42,288 nt of DNA from Candidatus Levybacteria bacterium RIFCSPLOWO2_12_FULL_41_12 (GCA_001784155.1 MFPL01000009.1:1-42288); one strand, 5' to 3'; positions 1-7,154 are shown, numbered from the stretch's first letter. Notes: a model not told the origin generated them from the sequence alone. Numbers and translations are program-made.

Positions 1-11
1 CAAGCTCAGGG
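1..11 (+). repeat. REP-like repeat, copy A (cut by window edge)
   Basis: The window opens with CAAGCTCAGGG, which matches the core of the repeat at 20447-20463 (ATTCGACAAGCTCAGGG). It is the inverted counterpart of the repeat at 341-355. Repeats of the TTCGACAAGCTCA type are scattered between genes in many bacterial genomes. Only the right part of this copy is inside the window. Confidence 0.5.
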
Positions 12-35
12 TTTGCTGACCCATTTTTTCAAGGT

Positions 36-326
36 ATGCCTTGGCATATTTATATTCTTCTTTGCGATCAGAAAACCTATTATGTTGGTTTAACCTCAAA
101 TTTAAAACAGAGGCTTGACTCGCATAAACTAAGAAAAAATCTGGCAACAAAAAAGTTTTCTGATTTTGAACTGGTTTATTCAGAAGATTTTAAAACAAGA
201 AAAGAAGCTGAGCTCAGAGAAGCCCAGCTTAAGAAATGGTCTGCCGCAAAGAAGAAGGCGCTAATAGCAGGTGATAAAACCCTACTAATTAGTCTAAGCA
301 AATCCAGAGCCTTGTTGAAAAGTTGA
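36..326 (+). CDS. Small GIY-YIG nuclease family protein
   Basis: This 96-residue protein is a stand-alone GIY-YIG domain of the small UvrC-N/YhbQ-like type. The N-terminus has the Y-I-L/Y-V-G pair (IYILLCDQKTYYVGLT, residues 5-20). It is followed by the K-Q-R helix and a conserved K-E-A-E-L-R-E-Q-L-K block near residues 56-66. Members are probably metal-dependent DNA endonucleases, but the role of the small ones is largely unknown. The ATG at 36 directly precedes the domain and no earlier start fits. The gene sits between REP-like sequences (1-11 and 341-355) in inverted orientation, which could make it part of a mobile or repeat-processing unit. Family call is firm; function is not. Confidence 0.85.
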   Translation: MPWHIYILLCDQKTYYVGLTSNLKQRLDSHKLRKNLATKKFSDFELVYSEDFKTRKEAELREAQLKKWSAAKKKALIAGDKTLLISLSKSRALLKS

Positions 327-340
327 CGGGCACTTAATGG

Positions 341-355
341 TGAGCCTGTCGAATC
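341..355 (-). repeat. REP-like repeat, copy B
   Basis: Read on the minus strand this is ATTCGACAGGCTCAC. It differs by one base over the first 14 from the repeat at 20447-20463 and is inverted relative to the partial copy at 1-11. It lies 15 bases after the stop of the small GIY-YIG gene and 3 bases before the 18-base repeat at 359-376. Confidence 0.55.
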
Positions 356-358
356 CAT

Positions 359-376
359 CCCCGTCATCCACCCCAA
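359..376 (+). repeat. 18-base direct repeat, left copy; resembles tRNA-His 3' end
   Basis: The sequence CCCCGTCATCCACCCCAA recurs exactly at 1537-1554. CATCCAC followed by C and CCA has the form of a tRNA-His acceptor 3' strand: bacterial tRNA-His carries C73 opposite G-1, giving a CCCA end. No tRNA body is attached at either place. The two copies bracket the dgkA/PAP2 pair in the same orientation, as attachment-site duplications would, but no integrase is seen. Confidence 0.6.
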
Positions 377-402
377 TTATAAGTTTGACTTTTGACTTAG
401 TA

Positions 403-780
403 TTAGTTAGGGAAGAATAAGCGGAGAATGTGTGGTGCAAAAATAAGTAAGCCAATAGCAATTGAGCCTGATGCAACTATAAGCACCATTCCAGCGGATA
501 CGTCCTTTGCAAATTTTGCTTCCTCTCTGTAATCTTTTGTAACCAAATCTATAACCTCTTCAATTGCAGTATTGATCATTTCTGCCGATATGACGAGTAG
601 AATGATCATGCTAACAACAGCGATTTCGATAAAGGTCATTTTAAGAATAAAACTGGAGGATAAAACAATAATTGCAATAATAAAATGAATACGGATATTG
701 CGATTGTATTTTGTGGCTATTTTTATGCCCTCCATAGCAAATTTAAATGACTGGAAAAGCGAATGTCTTTTAGTTATCAT
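403..780 (-). CDS. dgkA: Diacylglycerol/undecaprenol kinase family membrane protein
   Basis: The 125-residue protein matches the size and layout of DgkA-type integral membrane kinases. It has three hydrophobic helices (about 32-48, 52-72 and 97-120). The catalytic motif E67-M-I-N70-T-A-I-E74 is followed by a basic stretch and the A-K-D-x-x-A-G-x-V-L-I motif (residues 91-101). In Gram-positive-like lineages this family phosphorylates undecaprenol for the carrier-lipid pool. The start codon overlaps the stop of the upstream PAP2 phosphatase gene in an ATGA, so the two are almost certainly co-translated. A kinase and a phosphatase of the same lipid type side by side suggests carrier-lipid recycling. 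DAG versus undecaprenol specificity cannot be read from sequence. Confidence 0.9.
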   Translation of the reverse strand: MITKRHSLFQSFKFAMEGIKIATKYNRNIRIHFIIAIIVLSSSFILKMTFIEIAVVSMIILLVISAEMINTAIEEVIDLVTKDYREEAKFAKDVSAGMVLIVASGSIAIGLLIFAPHILRLFFPN

Positions 781-1478
781 TTTTTGTTACTTTTATACAG
801 CCGCTTAACTATTATTATCTTCTCAAAAAGGATAGCAGAAACAAACCATAGAAATCCAGCAACGTAACCCCCAACAACATCGCTAGGATAGTGTACGCCT
901 AAATAGATCCTGCTTAAACCGATAAATCCAATTATGATTACAGACAGAATGGAAATTATAAATGTTATTTTTACATTTCTTGTTTCTCTAAAGATAAAAT
1001 AAGATAAAGCGGCAAAAAACACAAAACTATTCATTGCGTGACCCGATGGAAAGCTTAATGTGTTCTCATGGATAAGGGGAAACTCATTCGGACGGGGTCT
1101 TTGATATATATACTTTAATATTAAGTTCAATAATACACCTGAATATAAAATAACCGTGTAGATTACAGCGTCCTTTTTTCGAATTGTACCGATATAGAAA
1201 ATCATAATCAGTGACAAGACGAATAAGGTAACGGCGTTTCCCAGAAATGTAAAATGCATCATTATAGATGTAACAGACGGGCTTCTAAAACTATAGATAA
1301 AATTGGTTAATGCCCGGTCTATTTGAAGGATATCTTTATCAAGGACCTCATGCCCAATTTTTAAAAATAAATATAGCGAGGCTAGGCTTATTAAGACGCT
1401 AAGAATAATTTCTAAAGATAAAACAAAAGCAAGCTTTGAGTTAAGTGAGAATTTAATAAATAGTTTTAGTTGTTTCAT
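777..1478 (-). CDS. PAP2 family phosphatase (BacA-independent undecaprenyl-PP phosphatase-like)
   Basis: The 233-residue membrane protein carries all three signatures of the PAP2 acid phosphatase superfamily: K122-x6-R129-P130, P144-S-G-H147 and S189-R190-x5-H196-x3-D200. H147 and H196 are the expected catalytic pair. About six hydrophobic segments surround them, with the motifs near the membrane face. Bacterial members dephosphorylate undecaprenyl diphosphate, phosphatidylglycerol phosphate or similar lipids. The gene is first in a two-gene unit with the DgkA-like kinase (4-base overlap). A weak TAAAAT box lies about 12 bases before the start. Family is certain; the natural substrate is inferred. 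Confidence 0.9.
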   Translation of the reverse strand: MKQLKLFIKFSLNSKLAFVLSLEIILSVLISLASLYLFLKIGHEVLDKDILQIDRALTNFIYSFRSPSVTSIMMHFTFLGNAVTLFVLSLIMIFYIGTIRKKDAVIYTVILYSGVLLNLILKYIYQRPRPNEFPLIHENTLSFPSGHAMNSFVFFAALSYFIFRETRNVKITFIISILSVIIIGFIGLSRIYLGVHYPSDVVGGYVAGFLWFVSAILFEKIIIVKRLYKSNKK

Positions 1479-1536
1479 CTAGTCCTATCTATTTTAGTAT
1501 ATCAGTGATTTGCAGGTAGGTTTTCTTGGATCTAGC

Positions 1537-1554
1537 CCCCGTCATCCACCCCAA
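1537..1554 (+). repeat. 18-base direct repeat, right copy; resembles tRNA-His 3' end
   Basis: This is an exact second copy of CCCCGTCATCCACCCCAA found at 359-376, in the same orientation. Outside the 18 bases the flanks differ apart from one further C to the left. It lies in the divergent gap between the PAP2 gene and the P-loop kinase gene. Confidence 0.6.
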
Positions 1555-1605
1555 GTTTTTAGCCTCAGTTTTTACTACCTCATATTACAAGGTTTGAACC
1601 TTTGA

Positions 1606-1611
1606 TATAAT
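1606..1611 (+). promoter_or_regulatory. -10 box giving a leaderless start at 1619
   Basis: TATAAT is followed by seven bases and then the ATG at 1619. Transcription would start at or within a few bases of the start codon. No Shine-Dalgarno sequence fits in the gap. No good -35 box is visible. Confidence 0.6.
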
Positions 1612-1618
1612 TATCCTT

Positions 1619-2119
1619 ATGAAAGTTTTAATTTTTGGTCCTTCGGGTGCAGGAAAAACTCATTTATCGGAAAGGTTAAAAAAACAAGGATTAAATTCGA
1701 TTGACGCAGACACCATCGAAAACTTATCCTCGTGGTTTGACGGTAGTGGAAATAAAGTAAACTATCCTGAAGATGCTGACGCTGAGTTTTTAGACAACCA
1801 CTCCTTTCTTTGGGACAAAGACTATTTAAGCAAATATCTAGCTGCTCATCCAGATATATACTTACTAGGGGCTTCGGGAAACATTTTTGAAATGTTTGAT
1901 TTATTTGACAAAGTTTACTACCTAGATGTTCCCGACGATGTTCAAAATGAAAGATTGCAACACGAGTCGAGAGAAAATCCTATGGGCAATACTGAGTATC
2001 AAAGACAAAATGCTATTTCTTGGGGAAATGAGTTGAAGCAGAAAGCGAAAAACTTAAAAATTACTTTTATTGACGCAACCAAAAATACTGAGGACATTTA
2101 TCAAGAACTTATAAAATAG
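1619..2119 (+). CDS. P-loop nucleotide kinase-like protein
   Basis: This 166-residue protein begins with a beta strand and a perfect Walker A loop, G8-P-S-G-A-G-K-T15. An acidic D-A-D follows after beta 2 (residues 29-31), as in adenylate and shikimate kinase-like folds. A second strand with Y-Y-L-D-V-P near 115-120 and an R-x-x-x-E-S-R region look like the lid and base-binding parts of small nucleoside or metabolite kinases. It is close in length to shikimate or gluconate kinases, but no substrate signature was recognised. The -10 box at 1606 supports the start. It is monocistronic, facing the convergent rarA. Confidence 0.7.
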   Translation: MKVLIFGPSGAGKTHLSERLKKQGLNSIDADTIENLSSWFDGSGNKVNYPEDADAEFLDNHSFLWDKDYLSKYLAAHPDIYLLGASGNIFEMFDLFDKVYYLDVPDDVQNERLQHESRENPMGNTEYQRQNAISWGNELKQKAKNLKITFIDATKNTEDIYQELIK

Positions 2120-2202
2120 CAAATGATGTTCTATAAAACTCTATTTCTTCCAGTTGGAGCGTGCTGCAATAAGTCCGAACACCATTCGGTAGATGACTCC
2201 AC

Positions 2203-3405
2203 TTATTTCTCGTAGAATTTTCTTCCTGCTAATTTTTTAGGCAAAAATGGCAGATTTTCTTTTGGCCCAACGTAATTTTGGCTCCACTTATAATTTTTTG
2301 CATAACCTAAATTTTTCATTAATTTTGTTGGAGCGTTTCTTAAATGCAGGGGAACTGGTTCGTTTGGAAATTCATAAACTGCTTCTTTTGCTTTCCCCAA
2401 AGCATTAACGACAGCGCGGGATTTTGGAGCTTTAGATAAATAAATAACTACATATGTCAAAATCAGCTGGGCTTCCGGCATGCCAATTTTTTGAACAGCT
2501 TCAAAAGCTTCATCAGCTTGAATTAAAGCGCCTCTGTCTGCCATGCCTATATCTTCAACTGCAAAAATTATCATTCTTCTTGCAATAAATTTTGGATCCT
2601 CTCCGTTTTCAAGCATTCTTGCCATATAATAAAGCGCAGCATCCGTATCACTCCCCCGCATAGATTTAATGAATGCTGAAATTATATTGTAATGTTCTTC
2701 AGCTTTCTTGTCGTACAATCCCGCAGATTTTGTTTGAAAAATTTCTTCAATTATTTTTTCATTAATTTCTGCTTGATTGTAAGAAGTTACAGCAATTTCT
2801 AGGGCATTCAACATTATTCTTGCATCTGCCCCTGAAAATCTAATTAGTAATTCCTTGGCGTTTTTACTAATTTTCTTTTTGTACCTTCCTAAACCTTTCT
2901 CTTTATCTTTTAAGGCTCTATCTAAAATTATTTCCAATTCTTCAAAAGTTAAGCCTTGTAAAACCAAAACCCTGCTTCTTGATAAAAGCGCTGAAATTAC
3001 TTCAAAAGAAGGATTTTCTGTTGTAGCTCCAATAAGATTCAGTGTTCCGTTTTCAACATAAGGAAGCAAAGCGTCCTGTTGAGTTTTGTTCCATCTATGG
3101 ATTTCATCAATAAATAAAATTGTTTTGATACTTTTGTTTAAATTTTCTTTGCCAGCTTCAATAATTTTATTTAAATCTGCTTTTCCTGCTTCAACTGCAG
3201 AAATTGCATGAAAGTCTGCGTTTATTTCGGAAGCAATTATATTTGCAAGCGTTGTTTTGCCAGATCCCGGCGGACCCCAAAAAATTAAAGAAAAAGAAGC
3301 ATTTGATTTGATGATTTTTTTAACAATTCCGGCTTGTCCAGTTAAATGAGTTTGTCCGACAAATTCGTCAAAGGTAGTTGGTCTTAATCTAAAAGCAAGG
3401 TTCAT
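2203..3405 (-). CDS. rarA: Replication-associated recombination protein A (RarA/MgsA)
   Basis: The 400-residue AAA+ ATPase acts at stalled replication forks and is related to clamp-loader subunits and RuvB. Visible motifs are the N-terminal R-P-x-x-F-D-E-F-V-G-Q block, Walker A G44-P-P-G-S-G-K-T, Walker B F-I-D100-E-I-H-R, sensor 1 in G-A-T-T-E-N-P-S-F, and the arginine-finger region L-L-S-R-S-R. The C-terminal half has the R-G-S-D-x-D-A-A-L-Y-Y and E-D-I-G features of the family. Length is slightly short of E. coli RarA. A TAGAAT box (3415-3420, minus) sits nine bases before the ATG, so its mRNA may be leaderless. The gene is divergent from the copper operon. Confidence 0.95.
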   Translation of the reverse strand: MNLAFRLRPTTFDEFVGQTHLTGQAGIVKKIIKSNASFSLIFWGPPGSGKTTLANIIASEINADFHAISAVEAGKADLNKIIEAGKENLNKSIKTILFIDEIHRWNKTQQDALLPYVENGTLNLIGATTENPSFEVISALLSRSRVLVLQGLTFEELEIILDRALKDKEKGLGRYKKKISKNAKELLIRFSGADARIMLNALEIAVTSYNQAEINEKIIEEIFQTKSAGLYDKKAEEHYNIISAFIKSMRGSDTDAALYYMARMLENGEDPKFIARRMIIFAVEDIGMADRGALIQADEAFEAVQKIGMPEAQLILTYVVIYLSKAPKSRAVVNALGKAKEAVYEFPNEPVPLHLRNAPTKLMKNLGYAKNYKWSQNYVGPKENLPFLPKKLAGRKFYEK

Positions 3406-3469
3406 CTTGCCATTATTCTAGCACATTAATTTTAAGAACGTCCTTGTCTTGCTCTATCAATTTTTCCTC

Positions 3470-3498
3470 TTGACACATACCCCCCCAGGGTATACTAT
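3470..3498 (+). promoter_or_regulatory. Promoter and CsoR-type operator of the copper operon
   Basis: The -35 box TTGACA (3470-3475) and -10 box TACTAT (3493-3498) are 17 bases apart. The spacer holds the inverted repeat ATACCC-N5-GGGTAT (3477-3493), the shape of DUF156/CsoR-family operators with their C/G-rich centre. A repressor bound there would block RNA polymerase directly. Only six bases separate the -10 box from the ATG at 3505, so the operon mRNA is probably leaderless at its 5' end. Autoregulation by the first gene is the natural inference. Confidence 0.8.
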
Positions 3499-3504
3499 CG
3501 AATC

Positions 3505-3777
3505 ATGAAGTCACATTACGAAGACGTTAAGGAGAAATCTCAAAAAAGATTAAACATCATTAAGGGACAGTTAGAAGGTCTACAAAAGATGATTGAGAAC
3601 GATGAGTACTGCATGGATCTCCTCAATCAAAGCCTGGCAATACAAAACTCTTTAAAGAGTTTGGATTCGGTCCTTTTCGAAAGACATGTAAGGACGCACG
3701 TAACGCATCAGTTTAAAAACGAAGAGGAAAAAGCCGTCGGAGAATTAGTTGATTTATTCAAAAGAGTAAATAAATAA
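3505..3777 (+). CDS. CsoR/RcnR family metal-sensing repressor
   Basis: The 90-residue all-helical protein belongs to the DUF156 (CsoR/RcnR/FrmR) family of tetrameric DNA-binding repressors that release DNA on metal or ligand binding. The family core R-x-x-x-I-K-G-Q-L-E-G and the ligand positions are clear: C36, H61 and H65. Copper-type CsoR has Cys at position 65. The His seen here, together with H4, reproduces the H-C-H-H set known for the nickel/cobalt sensor RcnR. The surrounding genes all point to copper, so the true inducer is uncertain. It is first in the ten-gene operon, directly behind an operator-like palindrome. Confidence 0.9.
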   Translation: MKSHYEDVKEKSQKRLNIIKGQLEGLQKMIENDEYCMDLLNQSLAIQNSLKSLDSVLFERHVRTHVTHQFKNEEEKAVGELVDLFKRVNK

Positions 3778-3785
3778 AAACGAAT

Positions 3786-4283
3786 ATGTTTGATAAAAAA
3801 GTGTTCTTTTTAATGATAGCGTCTACTGTCTTGATATTCGCTGGTGCAGTATTTGTCCTTGGTTCTAGTTCTAAATCGACGCCTACTTTAACAGAAAACG
3901 CAGTAGCCTACACCTTAGATCCCACGAGCTTTGATTGGGGAAATATTGACTTTGATGGTGAAATAGCTACCAAAGAATTTAGGATTAAAAATAACGGAAG
4001 CGATATTTTAAAATTCTACAATGTAAGAACATCCTGTCACTGTACGAAAGCACAAATGGTAATCGGAGAAGAAGGGAGTCCATATTTCGGAATGAGTGGA
4101 GTTTCCTCGTGGACTGGAGAAGTTGAGCCAGGAAAAGAAGCTAAAATGATAGTTAAATTTGACCAGAGGTATCATGGTCCTCAGGGAGTAGGGCCAATAA
4201 CGAGATTCGTGTCGGTTGAAACAAACGATAAAGCTACTCCTGAGTTGACATTCACGCTAACCGGAACAGTGGTAAAAAAATGA
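3786..4283 (+). CDS. Membrane-anchored DUF1573 protein
   Basis: This 165-residue protein has an N-terminal membrane anchor (about 6-26) and an extracytoplasmic beta-sandwich of the DUF1573 type. The family start F-D-W-G-x-I-x-F-x-G is at 49-58. The conserved T83-S-C84-H85-C86-T segment follows R-I-K-N-N-G-x-x-x-L. DUF1573 proteins are poorly characterised Ig-like domains. The C-H-C triplet would suit binding of a soft metal or a redox thiol. It lies eight bases after the repressor gene and overlaps the next gene by four bases, so it is firmly part of the copper operon. Metal binding is inference. Confidence 0.8.
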   Translation: MFDKKVFFLMIASTVLIFAGAVFVLGSSSKSTPTLTENAVAYTLDPTSFDWGNIDFDGEIATKEFRIKNNGSDILKFYNVRTSCHCTKAQMVIGEEGSPYFGMSGVSSWTGEVEPGKEAKMIVKFDQRYHGPQGVGPITRFVSVETNDKATPELTFTLTGTVVKK

Positions 4284-5230
4284 AAAAAAGACTGGCAAGG
4301 GTTAAGTATAGAAAGGTACTCTTGAAAACTGTTCCCTTGTGGTTTGCAATCCTGCTTACTATAGAATCCTCCGTTATGGTCGGGCTTACCGAGTACTATT
4401 TTATGAAAAAAAATTTTAATAAATCAGTCCTTGAATTATCAAAGACTACCGGTTCCTCTGAAGAACTGGTCCAATTATTAAAACAGGAAGTAATTCCCCA
4501 GAAAGGTTATGTTTTAGCTGTTAAATGGAACGATGTTGGTAAGTTGCTCTTATCAACAGGCGCAATTGATAAAAAAGCTTTCGAAGAATTATTCATAGAC
4601 GAGCCTGTGGGAGCAAAGCATATGTGGCATTTAGAAAATAATTCAAAGGATCAGATGATGATAAGCGAGGGAGGATCTCGTTTTATGGTAAATACGTTAT
4701 GGGCATTGGGTCTAGTTAACAAAAGTAAAATATTAGATGAAGGCTCTATGCAAAAATACGGAGAAGGTGATGTAATGAGCTTTGCCTCTACTGGAGGTTG
4801 GAATTTAGGAACAAGGCCAACTGAAGAGCTTTATTCTTCATCGAAAATTATAGAACTATCGGAAAAACAAGAAGAGCTGGTAAGAAAAATTGCAGTAAGC
4901 GTCTACCGTCCATGTTGCGGAAATCACACGGAATTTCCCGATTGTAATCATGGAATGGCTGCTCTCGGTTACATTCAATTGGCCGTAAAGCAAGGAGTTT
5001 CGGAAAAGAGAATTTATCAAGATCTTCTAGCTCTTAATTCATTTTGGTTCCCACAAAACTACGTAGAGCTTGCAGCTTACTTTCAAAAGCAAAACATTGA
5101 CTGGAAAAATGTTGATCCTAAACTGGCGTTATCCAGTGAGTATTCATCAGCAGACGGAATGCAAAAAGTAAGAGAGTCTGTTCAGAGCATTCCCGGAATT
5201 GGACCGCAGGGCGGAGGTTGCTCGGCATAA
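4280..5230 (+). CDS. Membrane-anchored orphan with a CC-H-C-H cluster
   Basis: I do not recognise this 316-residue protein. A basic N-terminus precedes one membrane helix (about 18-42), so the rest probably faces outside. The middle is mixed alpha/beta. Residues 209-226 hold a compact cluster, Y-R-P-C212-C213-G-N-H216-T-E-F-P-D-C222-N-H224-G-M, and the tail ends G-G-G-C314-S-A. The Cys/His spacing looks like a metal site or redox centre. It overlaps DUF1573 by ATGA and its TAA overlaps the start of the CcdA-like gene, so the three are translationally linked. A role in copper or thiol handling outside the membrane is inferred from position only. Confidence 0.6.
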   Translation: MKKRLARVKYRKVLLKTVPLWFAILLTIESSVMVGLTEYYFMKKNFNKSVLELSKTTGSSEELVQLLKQEVIPQKGYVLAVKWNDVGKLLLSTGAIDKKAFEELFIDEPVGAKHMWHLENNSKDQMMISEGGSRFMVNTLWALGLVNKSKILDEGSMQKYGEGDVMSFASTGGWNLGTRPTEELYSSSKIIELSEKQEELVRKIAVSVYRPCCGNHTEFPDCNHGMAALGYIQLAVKQGVSEKRIYQDLLALNSFWFPQNYVELAAYFQKQNIDWKNVDPKLALSSEYSSADGMQKVRESVQSIPGIGPQGGGCSA

Positions 5231-6066
5231 TGGAAGGCATTCTTTTTCAAACCTCATTAATTGCAGCTTTCGTTGCGGGTATAGTTGCTTTGTTTGCTCC
5301 CTGCTGCATTTCCTTTTTACTTCCCGCCTATCTTGGAAATGTTTTTAAAGAAAAAGAGAAAGTACTTTTTATGACGTTAATTTTTGGAGCGGGAATCTTT
5401 GTGGTTATGATGCCCGCAGTTTTAGGCGTTGCAGTTTTATCAAAAGCATTATTTGTTTACCACGATCCTATCTACTACATAGGCGGGGTCGTAATGCTTG
5501 CTGCAGCGGGTATAACCTTCTTGGGCCTTAAATTTCCAATGCCTAATCTTCCCGGACGTGAGACAACAAAGACCGATCCCCTTTCGATTTTTACGTTAGG
5601 TATTTTTTCTGGGATTACCAGTGCCTGTTGCGCGCCGGTACTAATTGGCATCCTGACCTTGACCTTTCTTTCAACGAGTTTTTTTGGAGCATTGGCAATA
5701 GGAGGAATGTATGTTTTGGGAATGGTGGTTCCCCTTTTAATAATCGCAGTTTTTCTTTCAGGAAAAGTAAGTAGGTTTACAGTTCTTAGAAAACCTGTAA
5801 TGAATTTTACTTTCTTGGGAAAAGAAAGGTTTGTTACCGTAAGTACTCTTTTGGCCAGTATTATCTTTTTTGTAACGGGTATTATGATTTTATATCTTAA
5901 ATCGATTGGGAGACTTGGTATGGAAGATACAAGAGGATTTGCAGAAATCATAACAAACACAAGCTACTCCGTCGATAGGCTAATAGGAGATAATCCCGTC
6001 TTAAATGTAGCCTTTGTTTTCCTTTTAGCTATTTTCTTCTATACTATTTATAGAAAATTAAAATAA
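5230..6066 (+). CDS. CcdA/DsbD-beta type thiol electron carrier
   Basis: The ATG at 5230 overlaps the previous stop (TAATG) and is preferred over a TTG 12 bases upstream; it gives 278 residues. The protein has about six membrane helices typical of the cytochrome c biogenesis transmembrane family. Two redox positions are visible: A-P-C25-C26-I-S-F-L-L-P in helix 1 and S-A-C133-C134-A-P in helix 4. CcdA moves electrons from cytoplasmic thioredoxin to outside thiols. Both sites carry vicinal Cys pairs rather than single Cys residues. Next to two Cys-bearing anchored proteins, it is the likely reductant supply for this operon. Confidence 0.8.
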   Translation: MEGILFQTSLIAAFVAGIVALFAPCCISFLLPAYLGNVFKEKEKVLFMTLIFGAGIFVVMMPAVLGVAVLSKALFVYHDPIYYIGGVVMLAAAGITFLGLKFPMPNLPGRETTKTDPLSIFTLGIFSGITSACCAPVLIGILTLTFLSTSFFGALAIGGMYVLGMVVPLLIIAVFLSGKVSRFTVLRKPVMNFTFLGKERFVTVSTLLASIIFFVTGIMILYLKSIGRLGMEDTRGFAEIITNTSYSVDRLIGDNPVLNVAFVFLLAIFFYTIYRKLK

Positions 6067-6079
6067 AGGGGGTGAAAAA

Positions 6080-6481
6080 ATGAAAAATGAATATTTATAT
6101 GGAATAATTGGTCTTCTTGCAGGATTGGTGATAGCTGTTTTTTTCGCCAATAATGCTGTGAATACGGGAAACACCAGGATGATGGGGATGATGGGGATGA
6201 GACAACAAAGCCTTAGCTGTCCGATGGCATCAGTAGAGAAAGACAAGTCGATGAGTATGATGGAAATGATGGAGGGATTAGAAGGAAAAGCTGGAGATGA
6301 TTTTGATAAAACTTTCATCGAAGAAATGATAGAGCATCATCAGGGCGCCATCGATATGGCAAAAGAGGCTCAAGTTTACGGAAAGCATGACGAGATAAAA
6401 AATCTTGCTGACGAGATTATTTCCGCCCAGACAAGAGAGATAGAAATGATGAGAAGGTGGCAAAAAGATTGGGATTATTAA
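6080..6481 (+). CDS. DUF305 copper-associated protein, Met-rich
   Basis: The 133-residue protein has a membrane anchor (about 7-24), then a methionine-rich stretch (M34-M40, C47-P-M49, M58-M64). A DUF305 four-helix domain follows, with the hallmark F-I-E-E-M-I-E-H86-H87-Q-G-A-I-D-M-A. DUF305 proteins such as cyanobacterial CopM bind copper outside the cytoplasm. Methionine and histidine clusters fit Cu(I) binding. A strong purine-rich ribosome site (AAAGGGGGTG) lies just before the ATG, 13 bases after the CcdA gene. Its length is near that of one DUF305 domain. Confidence 0.88.
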   Translation: MKNEYLYGIIGLLAGLVIAVFFANNAVNTGNTRMMGMMGMRQQSLSCPMASVEKDKSMSMMEMMEGLEGKAGDDFDKTFIEEMIEHHQGAIDMAKEAQVYGKHDEIKNLADEIISAQTREIEMMRRWQKDWDY

Positions 6482-6503
6482 AGATGAAAGGGGGTGGAAC
6501 ACT

Positions 6504-6773
6504 ATGCTAAACGCAAAGGCATTTTCTAGCGCGGCAACGCTAATAACGGCTGTATTTTATATTGTATGCGCAACAATATCTTTTATAGCGCCTGATTTCG
6601 TATCTGGTATTGCCAGCTCTTGGATTCATTCTCTGAACCTAGAAGCAATAAAAATGAGAGGACAGCTGTCGGTTGGCACACTTGCTTACGGCTTGATAAC
6701 GATTTCAGTACTCACCTGGATTACTTCATTTGCATTCGTTGAATTGTATAATAGATTGGCAAAAGGTAATTAG
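6504..6773 (+). CDS. DUF5676 family small membrane protein
   Basis: This 89-residue protein has two hydrophobic helices (about 9-31 and 57-79) joined by a loop with a conserved-looking S-L-N segment. It resembles the DUF5676 family, small two-helix membrane proteins often found beside copper ATPases and DUF305 genes. A clear ribosome site, AAAGGGGGTGG, precedes the ATG. No Cys, and only one His, is present, so it is more likely a structural partner than a metal binder. The family name comes from overall pattern, not from a diagnostic motif. Confidence 0.7.
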   Translation: MLNAKAFSSAATLITAVFYIVCATISFIAPDFVSGIASSWIHSLNLEAIKMRGQLSVGTLAYGLITISVLTWITSFAFVELYNRLAKGN

Positions 6774-6785
6774 AAGGCGTGTAAT

Positions 6786-7154
6786 TTGGTTTTCTATATG
6801 GATAAGGTGTTGGTGTTTTTTTTTAGCTTAATAGGGATAGTTTTTACATACTGGTTTTTTCTTATGAGAAAGGAAGACTCTACTGTTGTGACAGATAATA
6901 ATGTGGACATTTTGGTTAGAGGAGGCTATAAGCCTGAGGTTATCACTTTAGTTCAAAACCAAACTACGACTTTAAATTTCTTAAGGAGGGATAAAAATCC
7001 ATGCCTTGAGGAAGTAATTTTGTCCGAGTTTAAAATCAGAAAGTTCCTTCCTATGGATAAAAAGGTTTCCATCCAAGTAACTCCAAAAAAGAAAGGAGTA
7101 TTCCCCTTTTCCTGCGGCATGAGCATGTTTCACGGAAAACTCATAGTTAAATGA
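6786..7154 (+). CDS. Membrane-anchored cupredoxin-like protein
   Basis: The 122-residue protein has one N-terminal helix (about 7-26) and a beta-sandwich domain of the small cupredoxin type. Candidate copper ligands are C73 (N-P-C-L-E-E) and the loop F-S-C110-G-M112-S-M114-F-H116-G. A TTG start at 6786 is spaced nine bases from an AGAAGG ribosome site and is preferred. An ATG at 6798 would remove four residues. The stop overlaps the CopA start (ATGA). The ligand loop is nearly repeated in the fused cupredoxin at 9382-10413, suggesting copper is passed between these proteins and the ATPase. Confidence 0.8.
   Translation: MVFYMDKVLVFFFSLIGIVFTYWFFLMRKEDSTVVTDNNVDILVRGGYKPEVITLVQNQTTTLNFLRRDKNPCLEEVILSEFKIRKFLPMDKKVSIQVTPKKKGVFPFSCGMSMFHGKLIVK

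Noticed and set aside
5475-5960. Long minus-strand frame inside the CcdA-like gene
   Set aside because: It is a shadow of a hydrophobic coding region, with no start signal and no family likeness.
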